Shown piece after piece: positions 42,966 to 52,566 of a stretch of 64,000 bases of DNA; positions within the stretch are counted from its first letter, which is position 1; each line of letters begins with the position of its first letter. Source of the DNA: CBDCVY01 sp965223245 (lineage in GTDB: Bacteria; Nitrospinota; Nitrospinia; Nitrospinales; Nitrospinaceae); the NCBI GenBank assembly GCA_965223245.1, contig CBDCVY010000013.1, forward strand, positions 1,364,001 through 1,428,000, read 5' to 3'. The translations under genes and the position numbers were made by a program. The notes under the pieces are model-generated. The model made no database searches and was not told the origin of the DNA. It saw only the letters and a list, made by a program, of their open reading frames with translations.

Positions 42966-44495
42966 ATGAAGTTTAATGAAGCCGTAAATGCTATAGAGAG
43001 TCAATTAAGAGAATTATCCCATTTGGGAAGTGTGATTGGGCTAATGCAATGGGATCAAGAAGTCATTATGCCCACTGGTGCTACTAATTCGAGGGCGGAG
43101 CAACTTTCCTTATTGGCGGGGATTTATCATGAAAAATTAACAAATCCCGAAATAAATGAATTATTAATGAAAATTGAAGAGGATCATTTAGACCAATTGG
43201 ATAATTTTCAAATGTGTAATATTAAGGAAGCGCGCAGGAATTTTGATCGGGCGATAAAAATACCCAAAAAATTAGTTCAAGAAATTGCGGAGCTGAGTTC
43301 TAAAGGACATCGAATTTGGGCTAATGCACGAGAAAATAATAGTTTTAGTGACTTTGCTCCATGTTTGAAACAATTAGTTGAACTTAAAAAGCAATGGGCT
43401 GAGTATGTTGATCCAGAAAAACTAGCTTATGATGTAAATATTGATGACTTTGAAAGAGGGTTTAGCATTGAAAAAATAGATCCCTTATTTCAAAAAATAA
43501 AAAAGGAATTGATTCCATTAGTTCACCTCATACAAGAAAGTTCCAATCCTCCCGATAGATCATTTTTAGAAAAAAAATACCCAATTGCTAAACAAGAAAC
43601 TTTAGGGAAACAAATTGCTAAAGAAATAGGATTCGATTTTAATCGTGGAAGAATGGATACTTCGGTACATCCTTTTTGCGGGGGAGGAGATTATACAGAT
43701 GTGCGGATCACTACAAGATATAGCGAGGATGATTTTATTGAATCCTTATACGCGGTAATTCACGAAACAGGACATGGGTTGTATGAACAGGGTAGAAATA
43801 AAAACTATGCCGGTTTGCCAGTTTCTGAAGCCCTTTCTATGGGAATGCATGAATCGCAGTCTTTATTTTGGGAGAGAATGATTGGAAGAAATAAGGCATT
43901 TATTATCAGATATTTAAACCTATTTAATTTAACCTTTGCTAGGACTTTTGATGGGGTAAGTGCCCAACAATTTTATGAGGCAATTAATATTTGCAAGCCC
44001 TCGTTTGTCAGGGTAGAAGCAGATGAAGTGACCTATCCACTTCATGTGATTTTGCGTTATGAAATAGAAAAGGGTCTGTTTGATGGAACTATAGAAGTCG
44101 ATCAATTGCCAGAAATTTGGAACCAAAAAATGCAAGATTATTTGGGAATTCGACCACCTAATGATACTTTGGGAGTATTGCAGGATGTTCACTGGAGTGG
44201 AGGAAGTTTTGGATATTTTCCTTCCTACACTTTAGGTGCTATGTTTGCTGCTCAATTTTTTCAATCCCTAACAAAGGAAATTTCAGGAATTGACCAAATT
44301 ATTGAAGAAGGCCAATTTGAAGTAATAAAAAATTGGCTTAATAAAAATATTCACTCACAGGGAACACTCTACTCAACAGATGAATTATTAAATAGAGTAA
44401 CGGGACAAAGTCTAAACCCGGATATTTTTATTTCTTACCTTAAACAAAAATATCAGGATATTTATAAACTTGATCTTAACTCCCTCCCGAATTAA
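42966..44495 (+). CDS. Carboxypeptidase Taq (M32 metallopeptidase)
   Basis: 509 residues from ATG 42966, with an in-frame TTG just before it. AVIHETGHGLYEQG is the HExxH zinc motif of M32 near residue 262, with downstream SMGMHESQSLFWER giving the third ligand Glu. The N-terminal LMQWDQEVIMPTGATNSRAE and C-terminal YTLGAMFAAQFF are typical of M32. It is a zinc carboxypeptidase, probably cytosolic, removing C-terminal residues from peptides. It is followed by the SH3 gene at 9 bp. Confidence 0.93.
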   Translation: MKFNEAVNAIESQLRELSHLGSVIGLMQWDQEVIMPTGATNSRAEQLSLLAGIYHEKLTNPEINELLMKIEEDHLDQLDNFQMCNIKEARRNFDRAIKIPKKLVQEIAELSSKGHRIWANARENNSFSDFAPCLKQLVELKKQWAEYVDPEKLAYDVNIDDFERGFSIEKIDPLFQKIKKELIPLVHLIQESSNPPDRSFLEKKYPIAKQETLGKQIAKEIGFDFNRGRMDTSVHPFCGGGDYTDVRITTRYSEDDFIESLYAVIHETGHGLYEQGRNKNYAGLPVSEALSMGMHESQSLFWERMIGRNKAFIIRYLNLFNLTFARTFDGVSAQQFYEAINICKPSFVRVEADEVTYPLHVILRYEIEKGLFDGTIEVDQLPEIWNQKMQDYLGIRPPNDTLGVLQDVHWSGGSFGYFPSYTLGAMFAAQFFQSLTKEISGIDQIIEEGQFEVIKNWLNKNIHSQGTLYSTDELLNRVTGQSLNPDIFISYLKQKYQDIYKLDLNSLPN

Positions 44496-44504
44496 AATTT
44501 ACCA

Positions 44505-45005
44505 ATGAATATGCAATCCCAAAAAAGACCTGTATATATTGAAGATTATTGTTCTACTTGCCGCAATCCGTTGCCGCGAAAAGCAATTTTTTGTGAGCAT
44601 TGCGGTCCAAAAAAAATAGTCCATGACCATTCTATTGATGCGCAATTACCCATTGGAAAAACTATTCGCTGGATTGCAATATTAACCATTATTTTTGGAG
44701 CTTTGATTTTCTTTAAATTGGATATAAAGCAAGATAAATTGGGCATTGAAAACCAGGAAATTGAGGAAGAAGTAAAGTCCATACCAGAGGTTCCAAAAGA
44801 CAAGGACTATGAAATTTTTCACTATATTAATGTCAATCAAGCTTTTATTCGCGATGATGCCAGTAGTAAGGCGAATATAGTGATGGTTGTAACAAAAGAA
44901 GATAAAATAACAGTGTTAGAAAAAGGGGACCATTGGACTAAGGTGAAAGTAAACGAAAAGATAGGATGGGTCGGAACAAGGTTGCTAACGGGAACTATAG
45001 AGTAA
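44505..45005 (+). CDS. Zinc-ribbon, single-membrane-span protein with bacterial SH3 domain
   Basis: 166 residues. A double CxxC zinc ribbon (YCSTCRNPLPRKAIFCEHCG, residues 16-35) is followed by one transmembrane helix (about residues 52-72). A charged linker and an SH3b domain at about 100-163 follow (INVNQAFIRDDAS, KGDHWTKVKVNEKIGWVGT). SH3b domains often bind peptidoglycan, so the C-terminus probably faces the periplasm and the zinc ribbon the cytosol. The ligand is unknown. Confidence 0.75.
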   Translation: MNMQSQKRPVYIEDYCSTCRNPLPRKAIFCEHCGPKKIVHDHSIDAQLPIGKTIRWIAILTIIFGALIFFKLDIKQDKLGIENQEIEEEVKSIPEVPKDKDYEIFHYINVNQAFIRDDASSKANIVMVVTKEDKITVLEKGDHWTKVKVNEKIGWVGTRLLTGTIE

Positions 45006-45022
45006 GTATTCTTTTATTGGTG

Positions 45023-45631
45023 CTAAATCAAATTTAATTTAACTTTTTCTAATTCTTCTTTTAACATCTTATAATTATAGGTAACTGGAAATTGAGGGAA
45101 TTCTTTTGTAATGGATTCCGGCGGGCAAAAGAATATTCCTGCATCCGCTTCCTGGAGCATTCCAGTGTCATTATAAGAATCTCCTGATGCCACAACTTTA
45201 AAATTCAAACTTTTTAAAGCGGCCACCGCTTTTGTTTTACCATCGGGTTGCCTTAATTGATAATTGATTATTTTCCCATTTGAGTCGACTACTAAAGAAT
45301 TACAAAACAATGTCGGGTAATCTAATTGTTGCATCAATGGTCCGGCAAATTGATAAAAAGTATCTGAAAGTATGATGACTTGAAACTCGCTTTTTAGCCA
45401 ATTCAGAAAATCGTAGGCTCCATCCATTGGCTTTATTTCTCTAATCACTTTTTGAATGTCATTAAGTTTTAATTGGTGTTCATCTAATACTTTTAATCTT
45501 CCTTTCATTAATTCGTCATAATCTGGAATATCACGTGTAGTGAGCCGTAATTCCTCAATGCCAGTTTTTTCAGCAAAAGCTATCCAAATTTCGGGTATTA
45601 AAACTCCTTCTAAATCTAAACAGGCCAACAT
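45023..45631 (-). CDS. thrH: ThrH-type HAD phosphatase / homoserine phosphotransferase
   Basis: 202 residues. HAD motif I is CLDLEGVLIPE, with Asp nucleophile region D-L-E. The ThrH-specific GRLKVLDEH, VIILSDTFYQFAGPLM (motif II) and VVASGDSYNDTGML (motif IV) are present. ThrH proteins dephosphorylate phosphoserine and can transfer phosphate to homoserine. Length matches the family. The gene stands alone, upstream of a divergently placed neighbour. Confidence 0.9.
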   Translation of the reverse strand: MLACLDLEGVLIPEIWIAFAEKTGIEELRLTTRDIPDYDELMKGRLKVLDEHQLKLNDIQKVIREIKPMDGAYDFLNWLKSEFQVIILSDTFYQFAGPLMQQLDYPTLFCNSLVVDSNGKIINYQLRQPDGKTKAVAALKSLNFKVVASGDSYNDTGMLQEADAGIFFCPPESITKEFPQFPVTYNYKMLKEELEKVKLNLI

Positions 45632-45714
45632 TATATTTTTCCTTAAATGGTAATAATTAAAGATGGATTTTTGAAAGGGGATTCATTATAGAAAAAGGAA
45701 ATTAGAAAACAAGT

Positions 45715-47301
45715 CTAATTCACAGATGGGTTTGATTTTTTTTGTAATCTTTTGTCTTTTAATAGTTTTTGCAAAAACTCCCATTCTTCATTTTTTAATA
45801 AGCGTGAAATTAAAATAAAAATTCCTACTCCTAAACTTATTTCAGCAACCAAAGTAAATATTCGATTAATAAAGCTTGCATCTGGATCAAAGAAGTATTC
45901 ATTTCCAAAATAAACTGCAAGTCCCATAACGGTAGATGCAATGATGAGTTTTAAAAGAGATTTAATTATTTTTCTACCCCCTAAACGACCAAGTTGTTTT
46001 TTCAAAAAATATACTAATACGGCAGCATTAAATATTGAAGAAATGGAGGAGGCCAAAGCTAATCCACCATGTTTAAGTGGATTCATTAAGATTAATCCTA
46101 GACCAATATTTAAAAGCATAGAGTAAATACCAACTCTCATAGGGGTTTTGGTGTCTTGAAGAGAATAATATGCAGAAACTAGAATTTTCGATCCTGAAAA
46201 GGCACATAAACCCACTGAAAAGTAAACGAGAGCAATGCTAGTGCCTTCAGTTGTCATTCTTATAAACTCTCCTCGTTCCCAAAGGGTGTTTACTATTGGA
46301 AAACTTAGAAGGATTAATCCAATTGTTGCAGGAACAGTAATAAAAAGAATAAGTCGTATGCCAAATGAAAGTGTGTCTCTAAGCTCCGAAAAATTTTTTT
46401 CCGCAGCCTGTTGAGTCAACATTGGGAGTAATGCAATACTTAATGCAACCCCAAACACCCCCAAAGGTAGTTGAACCAATCTATTGGCATAGTAAAGGTA
46501 AGAGATAGATCCTCCCGCTAATAAAGAACCTAATAAAGTATCAACCAATAAATTAATTTCATAAACGCCAAAACTTACAATGCCTGGTAGTAATAGTTTT
46601 CCAGCCCTAATGATTCCCGGATCCTTTAAATTAAAATAAGTTGAAAGCTTAAACCCACATCGAAAAGTAGCAGGAAGTTGAACCAAAAGTTGTGCTAATC
46701 CACCCAATAAAACACCAATAGCTAATCCAACGATTGGCGGACTTGTTAGGGGAGAAATAATCCAGGCACCCAATATCATACAAATATTCAGCAATACCGG
46801 ACCAGCGGCTGGAAGTGCAAATATCCCATGTGAATTTAATATTCCCATGCAATATGCTGCAATACCCACTAAAACTAAATACGGTGCCATCCATTGTGTG
46901 AGGACAACCGTTATTTCAAATTTTGCCGGTTCATCGATAAACCCGGGAGCAAATGCCATGATTATAAAGGGGGCAAAAAAGAATATTGCCAGGGATGAAA
47001 TTATGAGAATTACTAATTGGATATTAAATAAATTGGAGGTGAAACGATGAGTTTCTTCAGGACTTTTAGTTTTTAAATACTCTCCATAAAGAGGAATCAT
47101 TGCAGCTGTGACTGCTCCTTCACCTAAGATTCTTCTTTGAATATTGGGAATACGAAATGCCACAAAAAATGCATCTGCCTGCGGCGATGCTCCGAATATC
47201 ATAGCGATCACTAAATCCCTTATAAAACCAAATAGCCTTGAAAGTAGTGTCATGGAACCCACTGTTCCTGCAGCAAGACTGACTTTCTTATTGTTTTCCA
47301 T
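45715..47301 (-). CDS. murJ: Lipid II flippase MurJ (MviN)
   Basis: 528 residues with 13-14 hydrophobic segments of the MOP superfamily. It opens GTVGSMTLLSRLFGFIRDLV and has the MurJ-conserved FFVAFRIPNIQRRILGEGAV and TAAMIPLY. MurJ flips lipid-linked peptidoglycan precursor across the inner membrane. Position and length are normal. It is preceded by a 223-bp divergent spacer; no clear promoter was resolved there apart from a TATAAT at 47475-47480 on the plus strand. Confidence 0.95.
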   Translation of the reverse strand: MENNKKVSLAAGTVGSMTLLSRLFGFIRDLVIAMIFGASPQADAFFVAFRIPNIQRRILGEGAVTAAMIPLYGEYLKTKSPEETHRFTSNLFNIQLVILIISSLAIFFFAPFIIMAFAPGFIDEPAKFEITVVLTQWMAPYLVLVGIAAYCMGILNSHGIFALPAAGPVLLNICMILGAWIISPLTSPPIVGLAIGVLLGGLAQLLVQLPATFRCGFKLSTYFNLKDPGIIRAGKLLLPGIVSFGVYEINLLVDTLLGSLLAGGSISYLYYANRLVQLPLGVFGVALSIALLPMLTQQAAEKNFSELRDTLSFGIRLILFITVPATIGLILLSFPIVNTLWERGEFIRMTTEGTSIALVYFSVGLCAFSGSKILVSAYYSLQDTKTPMRVGIYSMLLNIGLGLILMNPLKHGGLALASSISSIFNAAVLVYFLKKQLGRLGGRKIIKSLLKLIIASTVMGLAVYFGNEYFFDPDASFINRIFTLVAEISLGVGIFILISRLLKNEEWEFLQKLLKDKRLQKKSNPSVN

Positions 47302-47524
47302 GAGAGAAATGGTTGGTAGTTTTGGATTTTTTAAGTTTTATTATGAGAAAAACCCGGGGATATTAAATTGATTAAATGGATAGAACATTCCACCGCCAGT
47401 ATAGCAGAATATTTTTTTTGGAACATAAACGAAAAATGATAGTAACAAAAACAGAGATGGACAGATATTCTTGTTATAATGATGGAGCTATTTCTTATCA
47501 GTCACCCTTATCTTCAAATGAACA

Positions 47525-48118
47525 ATGCCTAGACTAAAACTAAAACCAAAAAACCAAGAATCATTTAAGAAAATTCAAGAGGCATTGGAAGGAACTTCTA
47601 TTATTCAGAGACAAAAGTCGCTCACTTATGGAAGATGGGATTTTGTAGTTTACGGACCCTCCTCTAAAAAAGAAACAGTTTTAAGACAGGGATTTGCTGA
47701 ACATGCATCCATTCAAAGAGCCCCGCTTTATATTGCAACCCTTGCTGACCCGGGGAAAGCGGGTGTTGGAGGCGTTCCATTAGAAGAACTTCTCCCTGAT
47801 AATGATATTCCTGAGGAGTATGATGGACTGGAAATAATTCAAATTGATCCTATTCGTCCCTTAACTATTATAAAAAAACAATCCTTCCCGGAATTAAAAA
47901 AGGCAGAAGATATGATTGCTAAAAAATTTGAAAGTGAAAATACAGCTATTATTAAATCATTAAGAGAGGAAGACTGGGTAATTTCTGTAATGAAATATTT
48001 GAATGAAACGGATGAATATTTTCCGGATTTAATTCAAACGAATTTCCGCAATGAGGTTCAACAAAGAAATATACTCTCGAAAAATGGTTTGCGAAGTAAT
48101 TCGAGTTTTTTGAATTAA
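47525..48118 (+). CDS. Hypothetical protein upstream of thiD
   Basis: 197 residues, soluble, charged, with no recognised family. It opens MPRLKLKPKNQESFKKIQEA, contains YGRWDFVVYGPSSKKETVL and a DNDIPEEYDGLEIIQIDPIR segment, and has helical C-terminal parts. No signal peptide is seen. The gene starts 45 nt after a TATAAT-like box and lies 24 bp before thiD, so it may be co-transcribed with the thiamine genes. Confidence 0.55.
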   Translation: MPRLKLKPKNQESFKKIQEALEGTSIIQRQKSLTYGRWDFVVYGPSSKKETVLRQGFAEHASIQRAPLYIATLADPGKAGVGGVPLEELLPDNDIPEEYDGLEIIQIDPIRPLTIIKKQSFPELKKAEDMIAKKFESENTAIIKSLREEDWVISVMKYLNETDEYFPDLIQTNFRNEVQQRNILSKNGLRSNSSFLN

Positions 48119-48142
48119 CCTTTCCTATTTTTTAACTCTTCA

Positions 48143-48973
48143 ATGAATTCCCCCAAACAATATAGAACAATACTTACAATTGCAGGTTCCGACCCAAGTG
48201 GCGGGGCAGGCATTCAGGCAGATATTAAAACTTTTTCTGCGCTGGGATGTTACGGGATGTCAGTGATTACTTGCCTTACGGCTCAAAATACTCAAAGTGT
48301 ATCGAGTGTTCATAAAATACCGTCAGATTTTGTTTTAGATCAATTACATTCGGTGGCTAATGATATTCATATAGATGCAATTAAAATAGGTATGTTGCAT
48401 AATGTTGATACGATTAAGCTTATTGCAACCGCTCTAAAGGAGTATAAGTTTAATAACGTAGTTTTAGATCCAGTCATGTTTGCTAAAGGAGGAGATAGGC
48501 TGTTGCAAGAAGATGCAATTGAGTCTCTTAAAAGAGAGTTATTTCCACTGGCACGTATTGTTACTCCCAATTTAAAAGAAGCTGAATACTTAATAAATCA
48601 TAAAATTCAAGAATCTCAACAAGCTGAAAATGCTGCCTCTGAATTAAGCCTTCAATATAATATTGCGGTTGTAATAAAAGGGTTAGGGCATGTAAACGGA
48701 AAAAGTGACGACTGCCTATGTATTCCTTCAGGGAAAAATTCCAATCAAATTTCATGGCTAACTCAAAATCGAATTGATACCTTGAATGTCCATGGTGCTG
48801 GTTGCACTTTTTCTTCTGCTATTGCGGCTTTTCTTGCTCTACGAAATAATTTAAAAGAAGCGGTTCATCTTGCCAAAAATTTTACTTCTAATGCCATTAT
48901 TTCAGGAGCCAATTTTAAATTAGGAAAGGGACATGGGCCTGTAGGACATTTTTACGAAATGTGGAAAAATTAA
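48143..48973 (+). CDS. thiD: Hydroxymethylpyrimidine/phosphomethylpyrimidine kinase
   Basis: 276 residues. TIAGSDPSGGAGIQADIKTF is the substrate-binding start. SVITCLTAQNTQSV, DAIKIGMLHN and VVLDPVMFAKGGD continue the ribokinase-like fold. VTPNLKEAEYL and the catalytic Asp region TLNVHGAGCTFSSAIAA close it. It phosphorylates the thiamine pyrimidine unit twice. It is 14 bp upstream of tenA, the usual pairing. No TPP riboswitch is visible upstream. Confidence 0.95.
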   Translation: MNSPKQYRTILTIAGSDPSGGAGIQADIKTFSALGCYGMSVITCLTAQNTQSVSSVHKIPSDFVLDQLHSVANDIHIDAIKIGMLHNVDTIKLIATALKEYKFNNVVLDPVMFAKGGDRLLQEDAIESLKRELFPLARIVTPNLKEAEYLINHKIQESQQAENAASELSLQYNIAVVIKGLGHVNGKSDDCLCIPSGKNSNQISWLTQNRIDTLNVHGAGCTFSSAIAAFLALRNNLKEAVHLAKNFTSNAIISGANFKLGKGHGPVGHFYEMWKN

Positions 48974-48987
48974 ATAGGAATTATTAA

Positions 48988-49638
48988 ATGAAATTTTCTG
49001 AAGAAGCTTGGACTTCTATAAAAAACATATATCAAGAAATATTGAATCATCCCTTTAATCTAGAATTAGCTAAAGGAACCTTGGCAAAAGAAAAATTTCA
49101 ATATTACTTAAAACAAGATTCACTTTATTTAGTAGATTTTGCCAGAGCCCTGGCTCTTTCAGCTTCAAAGGCGCCTAATCCTGATGATATTGTTCTTTTA
49201 CTACATTTTGCCGAAGGAGCGATTGTCGCTGAACGTGGATTACATCAATCCTATTTTGACTTATATGAAATTACTTTGGATGTGGAGCAAGGGCCAGGTT
49301 GTTTTGCTTACACTAATTTTCTTAAATCAAGTACGGCTCACCAAAGTTATGAAGTCGGGGCGGCAGCATTGCTTCCATGTTTTTGGATCTATAGAGAAGT
49401 TGGATTAGAAATTCATAAAAACTCTAATTCCGAAAATCCATATAAAAACTGGATTGATACCTATTCAGGAAAAGAATTTATTGAAGTGGTAGATCAAGCC
49501 ATTGATTGGACAGATCGGGTGGCGTCTAAGGCTAGCCCAGAAGACCTCATAAAAATGAAACAAGCATTTGTTCAATCGACTAAGTTAGAATGGATGTTTT
49601 GGGATTGTGCTTATCGTTTGGAAAAATGGAAAAATTGA
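48988..49638 (+). CDS. tenA: Aminopyrimidine aminohydrolase / thiaminase II (TenA)
   Basis: 216 residues, all-helical. AKEKFQYYLKQDSLYLVDFA and LHFAEGAIVAERGLH are TenA signatures. The active-site Cys is in AALLPCFWIYREVG, and the C-terminal Glu/Trp region is EWMFWDCAYR. It salvages the pyrimidine part of damaged thiamine for ThiD. GAATTATTAAATG places the ATG just after thiD. Confidence 0.9.
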   Translation: MKFSEEAWTSIKNIYQEILNHPFNLELAKGTLAKEKFQYYLKQDSLYLVDFARALALSASKAPNPDDIVLLLHFAEGAIVAERGLHQSYFDLYEITLDVEQGPGCFAYTNFLKSSTAHQSYEVGAAALLPCFWIYREVGLEIHKNSNSENPYKNWIDTYSGKEFIEVVDQAIDWTDRVASKASPEDLIKMKQAFVQSTKLEWMFWDCAYRLEKWKN

Positions 49639-49650
49639 TGGGTGCTTATC

Positions 49651-51480
49651 CTATAAATCCTGAATAAATTTGGGTGCGTAAGTACGAACTTGCTTACCAT
49701 TCAAAACGTGGAAGCGGCGAATACGCTCAATGGTTTGTGCGGAAAATCGCTTTAATGGAATGTGGACAATATGTTTTTTATATTGTCTTGAAAGGCGTCT
49801 CCAATCTGCTTTCGGAGGGCCAGGAGATACAACGAGCACATTTTTTTCTTTTGAATGAAAAAATGCAGCCTCCAACAATTTTTCCTCTAAGGTTTGAGAT
49901 AGAAATAACCTTGGATCCTCCCAAATATTGATTATTGGACGGGGCGGATAAATCATCATGCATCCTCCATAAGTTGCCTTTCCTATCCCAGGTCCAATAA
50001 GTTCACTCATATATTCTGTTGCAAAGAAGCATAAGGTGGATTCATCTTTGTGTTCTGCATACCAGGTTTGACGCCAAGGATATCGTTCAGGATGTGGCTC
50101 CATTTCAAAAAGGAAGACCACTACCTCTATAGTACCTTTAGAAGGAGGAATTTCTTTTACATAAATATCCCCTGAATACCAATTGCGAAGCGTATCCCGG
50201 ATATCAATTCCATCTTTTACTGACGAAGTGAATTTTTCCGTACGCGCTAAATCATTTGCCAATAAAAGTTTTGCTTGCTCACGAACATGGGTATTTAAAC
50301 TTTCTATACGCTCATCTTCTGGAGGCCAGGAACATTGGCCGTATGGATCCCAAGTGTATTTCCATTTTTCTTTTTTTTCGGGTTTTGGCTCAGGTTTTAA
50401 ATCGAGCGTTCTCCAAATAAATTGTGTTTCCGAAAGACGGTTCTTCATTTTGGATATCTGATTTTCCTCAAAAACAGCTTCATTTATTCCAAGAGAGAGA
50501 GTTTCTAAATTAGTTTTTTCTTTTTGGAAAGGATAATCTCTAGCAGCCTCAACCAAACTAATAGCAAATGAATCACCACCAATTTGTTTAGCGGCAGTTA
50601 CAAGTGTGAATAGATCTGGTGTGAGACGATTTTCCAATAATGTTAAATTACGAACATATTGAAGAAAAATCTGGAAAGCTTGTGCTGTCAAATTGTGATA
50701 TTTTAACTTATATTTTTCGAGATATCTTTCTCGGCCTTTTAATAAAATTTCTTTAACGCCATCCAGAGTAACATTCTTATCTGTTTGCAATTCCTGACGT
50801 CGTTTTTCATATAAATAAGTGATATAAGGAAATTCACTCAGGGCAAAAAATAATGAAGACGGCTCTACTCCAAACAAATTGGGCTGTTTTGTGGGTAAAA
50901 AGTTTTTTGGATATTGTTTTCTTTCATTAAATGCCTCTTTAATCCATGGCCAATCTAAAATTGAGCATACAAATAGTATGTTAGAAAAATCCATTTCTAA
51001 TTGGTGGAGTTGAAAGGCCATCCATCTTGCTCTCTGGTCGTGTTGACTATTCGCTTCCGGTCTTTTTATAGAAGGCAATATAGCAACGGCAAATTTTTCT
51101 AATGACATATGATTTAACGCAAAAGAATCAGGAAAATCAAAATCTCTGATCTCGTAACTCTTTACACTTAAATCTATAAACCTTCTAGATATTCCTTCTT
51201 GTTGAGCAATTCTAAGGGCTGCGATAATAGGTTGTGTTGGGTCTATCGGTACATAATTGACAGTATTTTCAGGTTCTTCTAAACAACTGACGGTAATATA
51301 AGGAAGTTTATCCAACCCCTGTTCAATGGAATTTTGAAATTCAGGTGGGAGGCAAATTGCTAAGCAATCACAATTCGATGATAGCATGCGTTGACGTACT
51401 TCCCTGGCCATTACACCATTTCCATGAATTACAGGAAGAATTTGGATTCGATCACTTAAATGAAATACAGAGTTGGTCAT
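49651..51480 (-). CDS. Large unknown protein paired with a MoxR ATPase (DUF5682/ChaN-like N-terminus?)
   Basis: 609 residues, soluble. The N-terminal part (ILPVIHGNGVMAREVRQRML, then CDCLAICLPPEFQ) resembles the opening of DUF5682/TraB-ChaN-like proteins that travel with MoxR ATPases; this is a weak match. The middle is helical and charged; residues about 370-400 are a Trp/Lys-rich linker. The last 200 residues contain VVVFLFEMEPHPERYPWRQTW and a GYP-free GGCMMIYPPRPIINIWEDPR segment with no known motif. It starts 17 bp after the MoxR gene and is clearly in its operon. A substrate or adaptor role for the ATPase is inferred. Confidence 0.55.
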   Translation of the reverse strand: MTNSVFHLSDRIQILPVIHGNGVMAREVRQRMLSSNCDCLAICLPPEFQNSIEQGLDKLPYITVSCLEEPENTVNYVPIDPTQPIIAALRIAQQEGISRRFIDLSVKSYEIRDFDFPDSFALNHMSLEKFAVAILPSIKRPEANSQHDQRARWMAFQLHQLEMDFSNILFVCSILDWPWIKEAFNERKQYPKNFLPTKQPNLFGVEPSSLFFALSEFPYITYLYEKRRQELQTDKNVTLDGVKEILLKGRERYLEKYKLKYHNLTAQAFQIFLQYVRNLTLLENRLTPDLFTLVTAAKQIGGDSFAISLVEAARDYPFQKEKTNLETLSLGINEAVFEENQISKMKNRLSETQFIWRTLDLKPEPKPEKKEKWKYTWDPYGQCSWPPEDERIESLNTHVREQAKLLLANDLARTEKFTSSVKDGIDIRDTLRNWYSGDIYVKEIPPSKGTIEVVVFLFEMEPHPERYPWRQTWYAEHKDESTLCFFATEYMSELIGPGIGKATYGGCMMIYPPRPIINIWEDPRLFLSQTLEEKLLEAAFFHSKEKNVLVVSPGPPKADWRRLSRQYKKHIVHIPLKRFSAQTIERIRRFHVLNGKQVRTYAPKFIQDL

Positions 51481-51497
51481 AAAAAACTTTTTAAAAA

Positions 51498-52463
51498 TTA
51501 TGAATCGCGATCAGGATGTAAAGGACTATCATCCTCAAAGAAAAAGTCTCCCAACCCCATAGGCAAATTTTCGGATCCTAAGGCACGTCGTTTTTTTTCA
51601 GCCATATTTTCCAAATTTAAAGCATCTTCACCCAATATTTTTTCAACTGCTTCTTTCCAAATTTCATCCTTTGAGAGGGGATGAGTTGAGTCTTGGGTCA
51701 AACGTTTAATTGCATATTGAAGGATATGAATACCATCTCTAGGGGAAAAATCTAAATCCAGTAAATGGGACTTTTGAAGAAAGTTTACTGTCATATCCAG
51801 GAGGTCGTTTTCTGCAAAAGGAAGATGATATTTCAAAATGGCCATTTCATCCTCATGAGTGGGCATGCTAATCTGCAGTGTAGGCTGAAGCCGGGATAAA
51901 ATATAATCTGGTATTTCAAAGGTGGACTCATCATTGTTCATTGTTACACAAGAACGGAAATCAGGGTGAGCATGAATTCGAATTCCAGCAATGATGGATT
52001 CTGCATATCTCCTGTGGTCAAAAAGTGGTGCCAAGGAAGCCCAACTTTTTTCATTCATTCTATTTCCCTCATCCAACACACAAATACCACCTGTAATCAT
52101 CGCGGAGACTAAGGGAGACGCATGATAAGAAATTTTTCCAGCTTCGGATAATACTGGAGTGATCAATAGATCCTCAGGACGAGTGTCACTAGTACACTGA
52201 TAAATATACAAAGCTTGTTTTCTTTTTCGAGCGGCTACCATCCCCAATGTGGTTTTTCCAATCCCTGGCATACCGACAATTCGAGGGACCAATGGCAAGT
52301 CTTTTGGGTCTACCAACATCCAACATGCCAGTATCTGTTTTAATATTTCCTGTTGGCCAATCCAAGTTGTTTCACTGTCATCAGCAGGGCTGAGAGTAAG
52401 CTGAACATCACCTATTGTGACCTTTTTGTCATGCAAATTATTTGGTTTAACGTCGTCTTTCAT
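51498..52463 (-). CDS. MoxR-type AAA+ ATPase
   Basis: 321 residues. Walker A is in IVGMPGIGKTTLGMVAARK, Walker B in ICVLDEGNRMNEKSW, with sensor 1 in RSCVTMNNDE and an arginine-finger region (YILSRLQPTLQ). An N-terminal IGQQEILKQI segment and a C-terminal lid are present. MoxR ATPases act as chaperones that load cofactors or remodel protein complexes, usually with a VWA partner. Here the partner is the 609-residue unknown gene and no VWA gene is adjacent. AGGGAA precedes the ATG. Confidence 0.85.
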   Translation of the reverse strand: MKDDVKPNNLHDKKVTIGDVQLTLSPADDSETTWIGQQEILKQILACWMLVDPKDLPLVPRIVGMPGIGKTTLGMVAARKRKQALYIYQCTSDTRPEDLLITPVLSEAGKISYHASPLVSAMITGGICVLDEGNRMNEKSWASLAPLFDHRRYAESIIAGIRIHAHPDFRSCVTMNNDESTFEIPDYILSRLQPTLQISMPTHEDEMAILKYHLPFAENDLLDMTVNFLQKSHLLDLDFSPRDGIHILQYAIKRLTQDSTHPLSKDEIWKEAVEKILGEDALNLENMAEKKRRALGSENLPMGLGDFFFEDDSPLHPDRDS

Positions 52464-52566
52464 ATTTTCCCTGGAAGTGAATGAGTTTTTTAAAGGATAC
52501 TATTAGGCATATACAGTGTCAAATGATAGGATTAATTAACAGATTTTATTGAGGATTTTAAATTAC

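Noticed and set aside
48000..48143. TPP riboswitch upstream of thiD-tenA
   Set aside because: No CTGAGA thi-box or matching helices are present, and the gap to the previous gene is only 24 bp.
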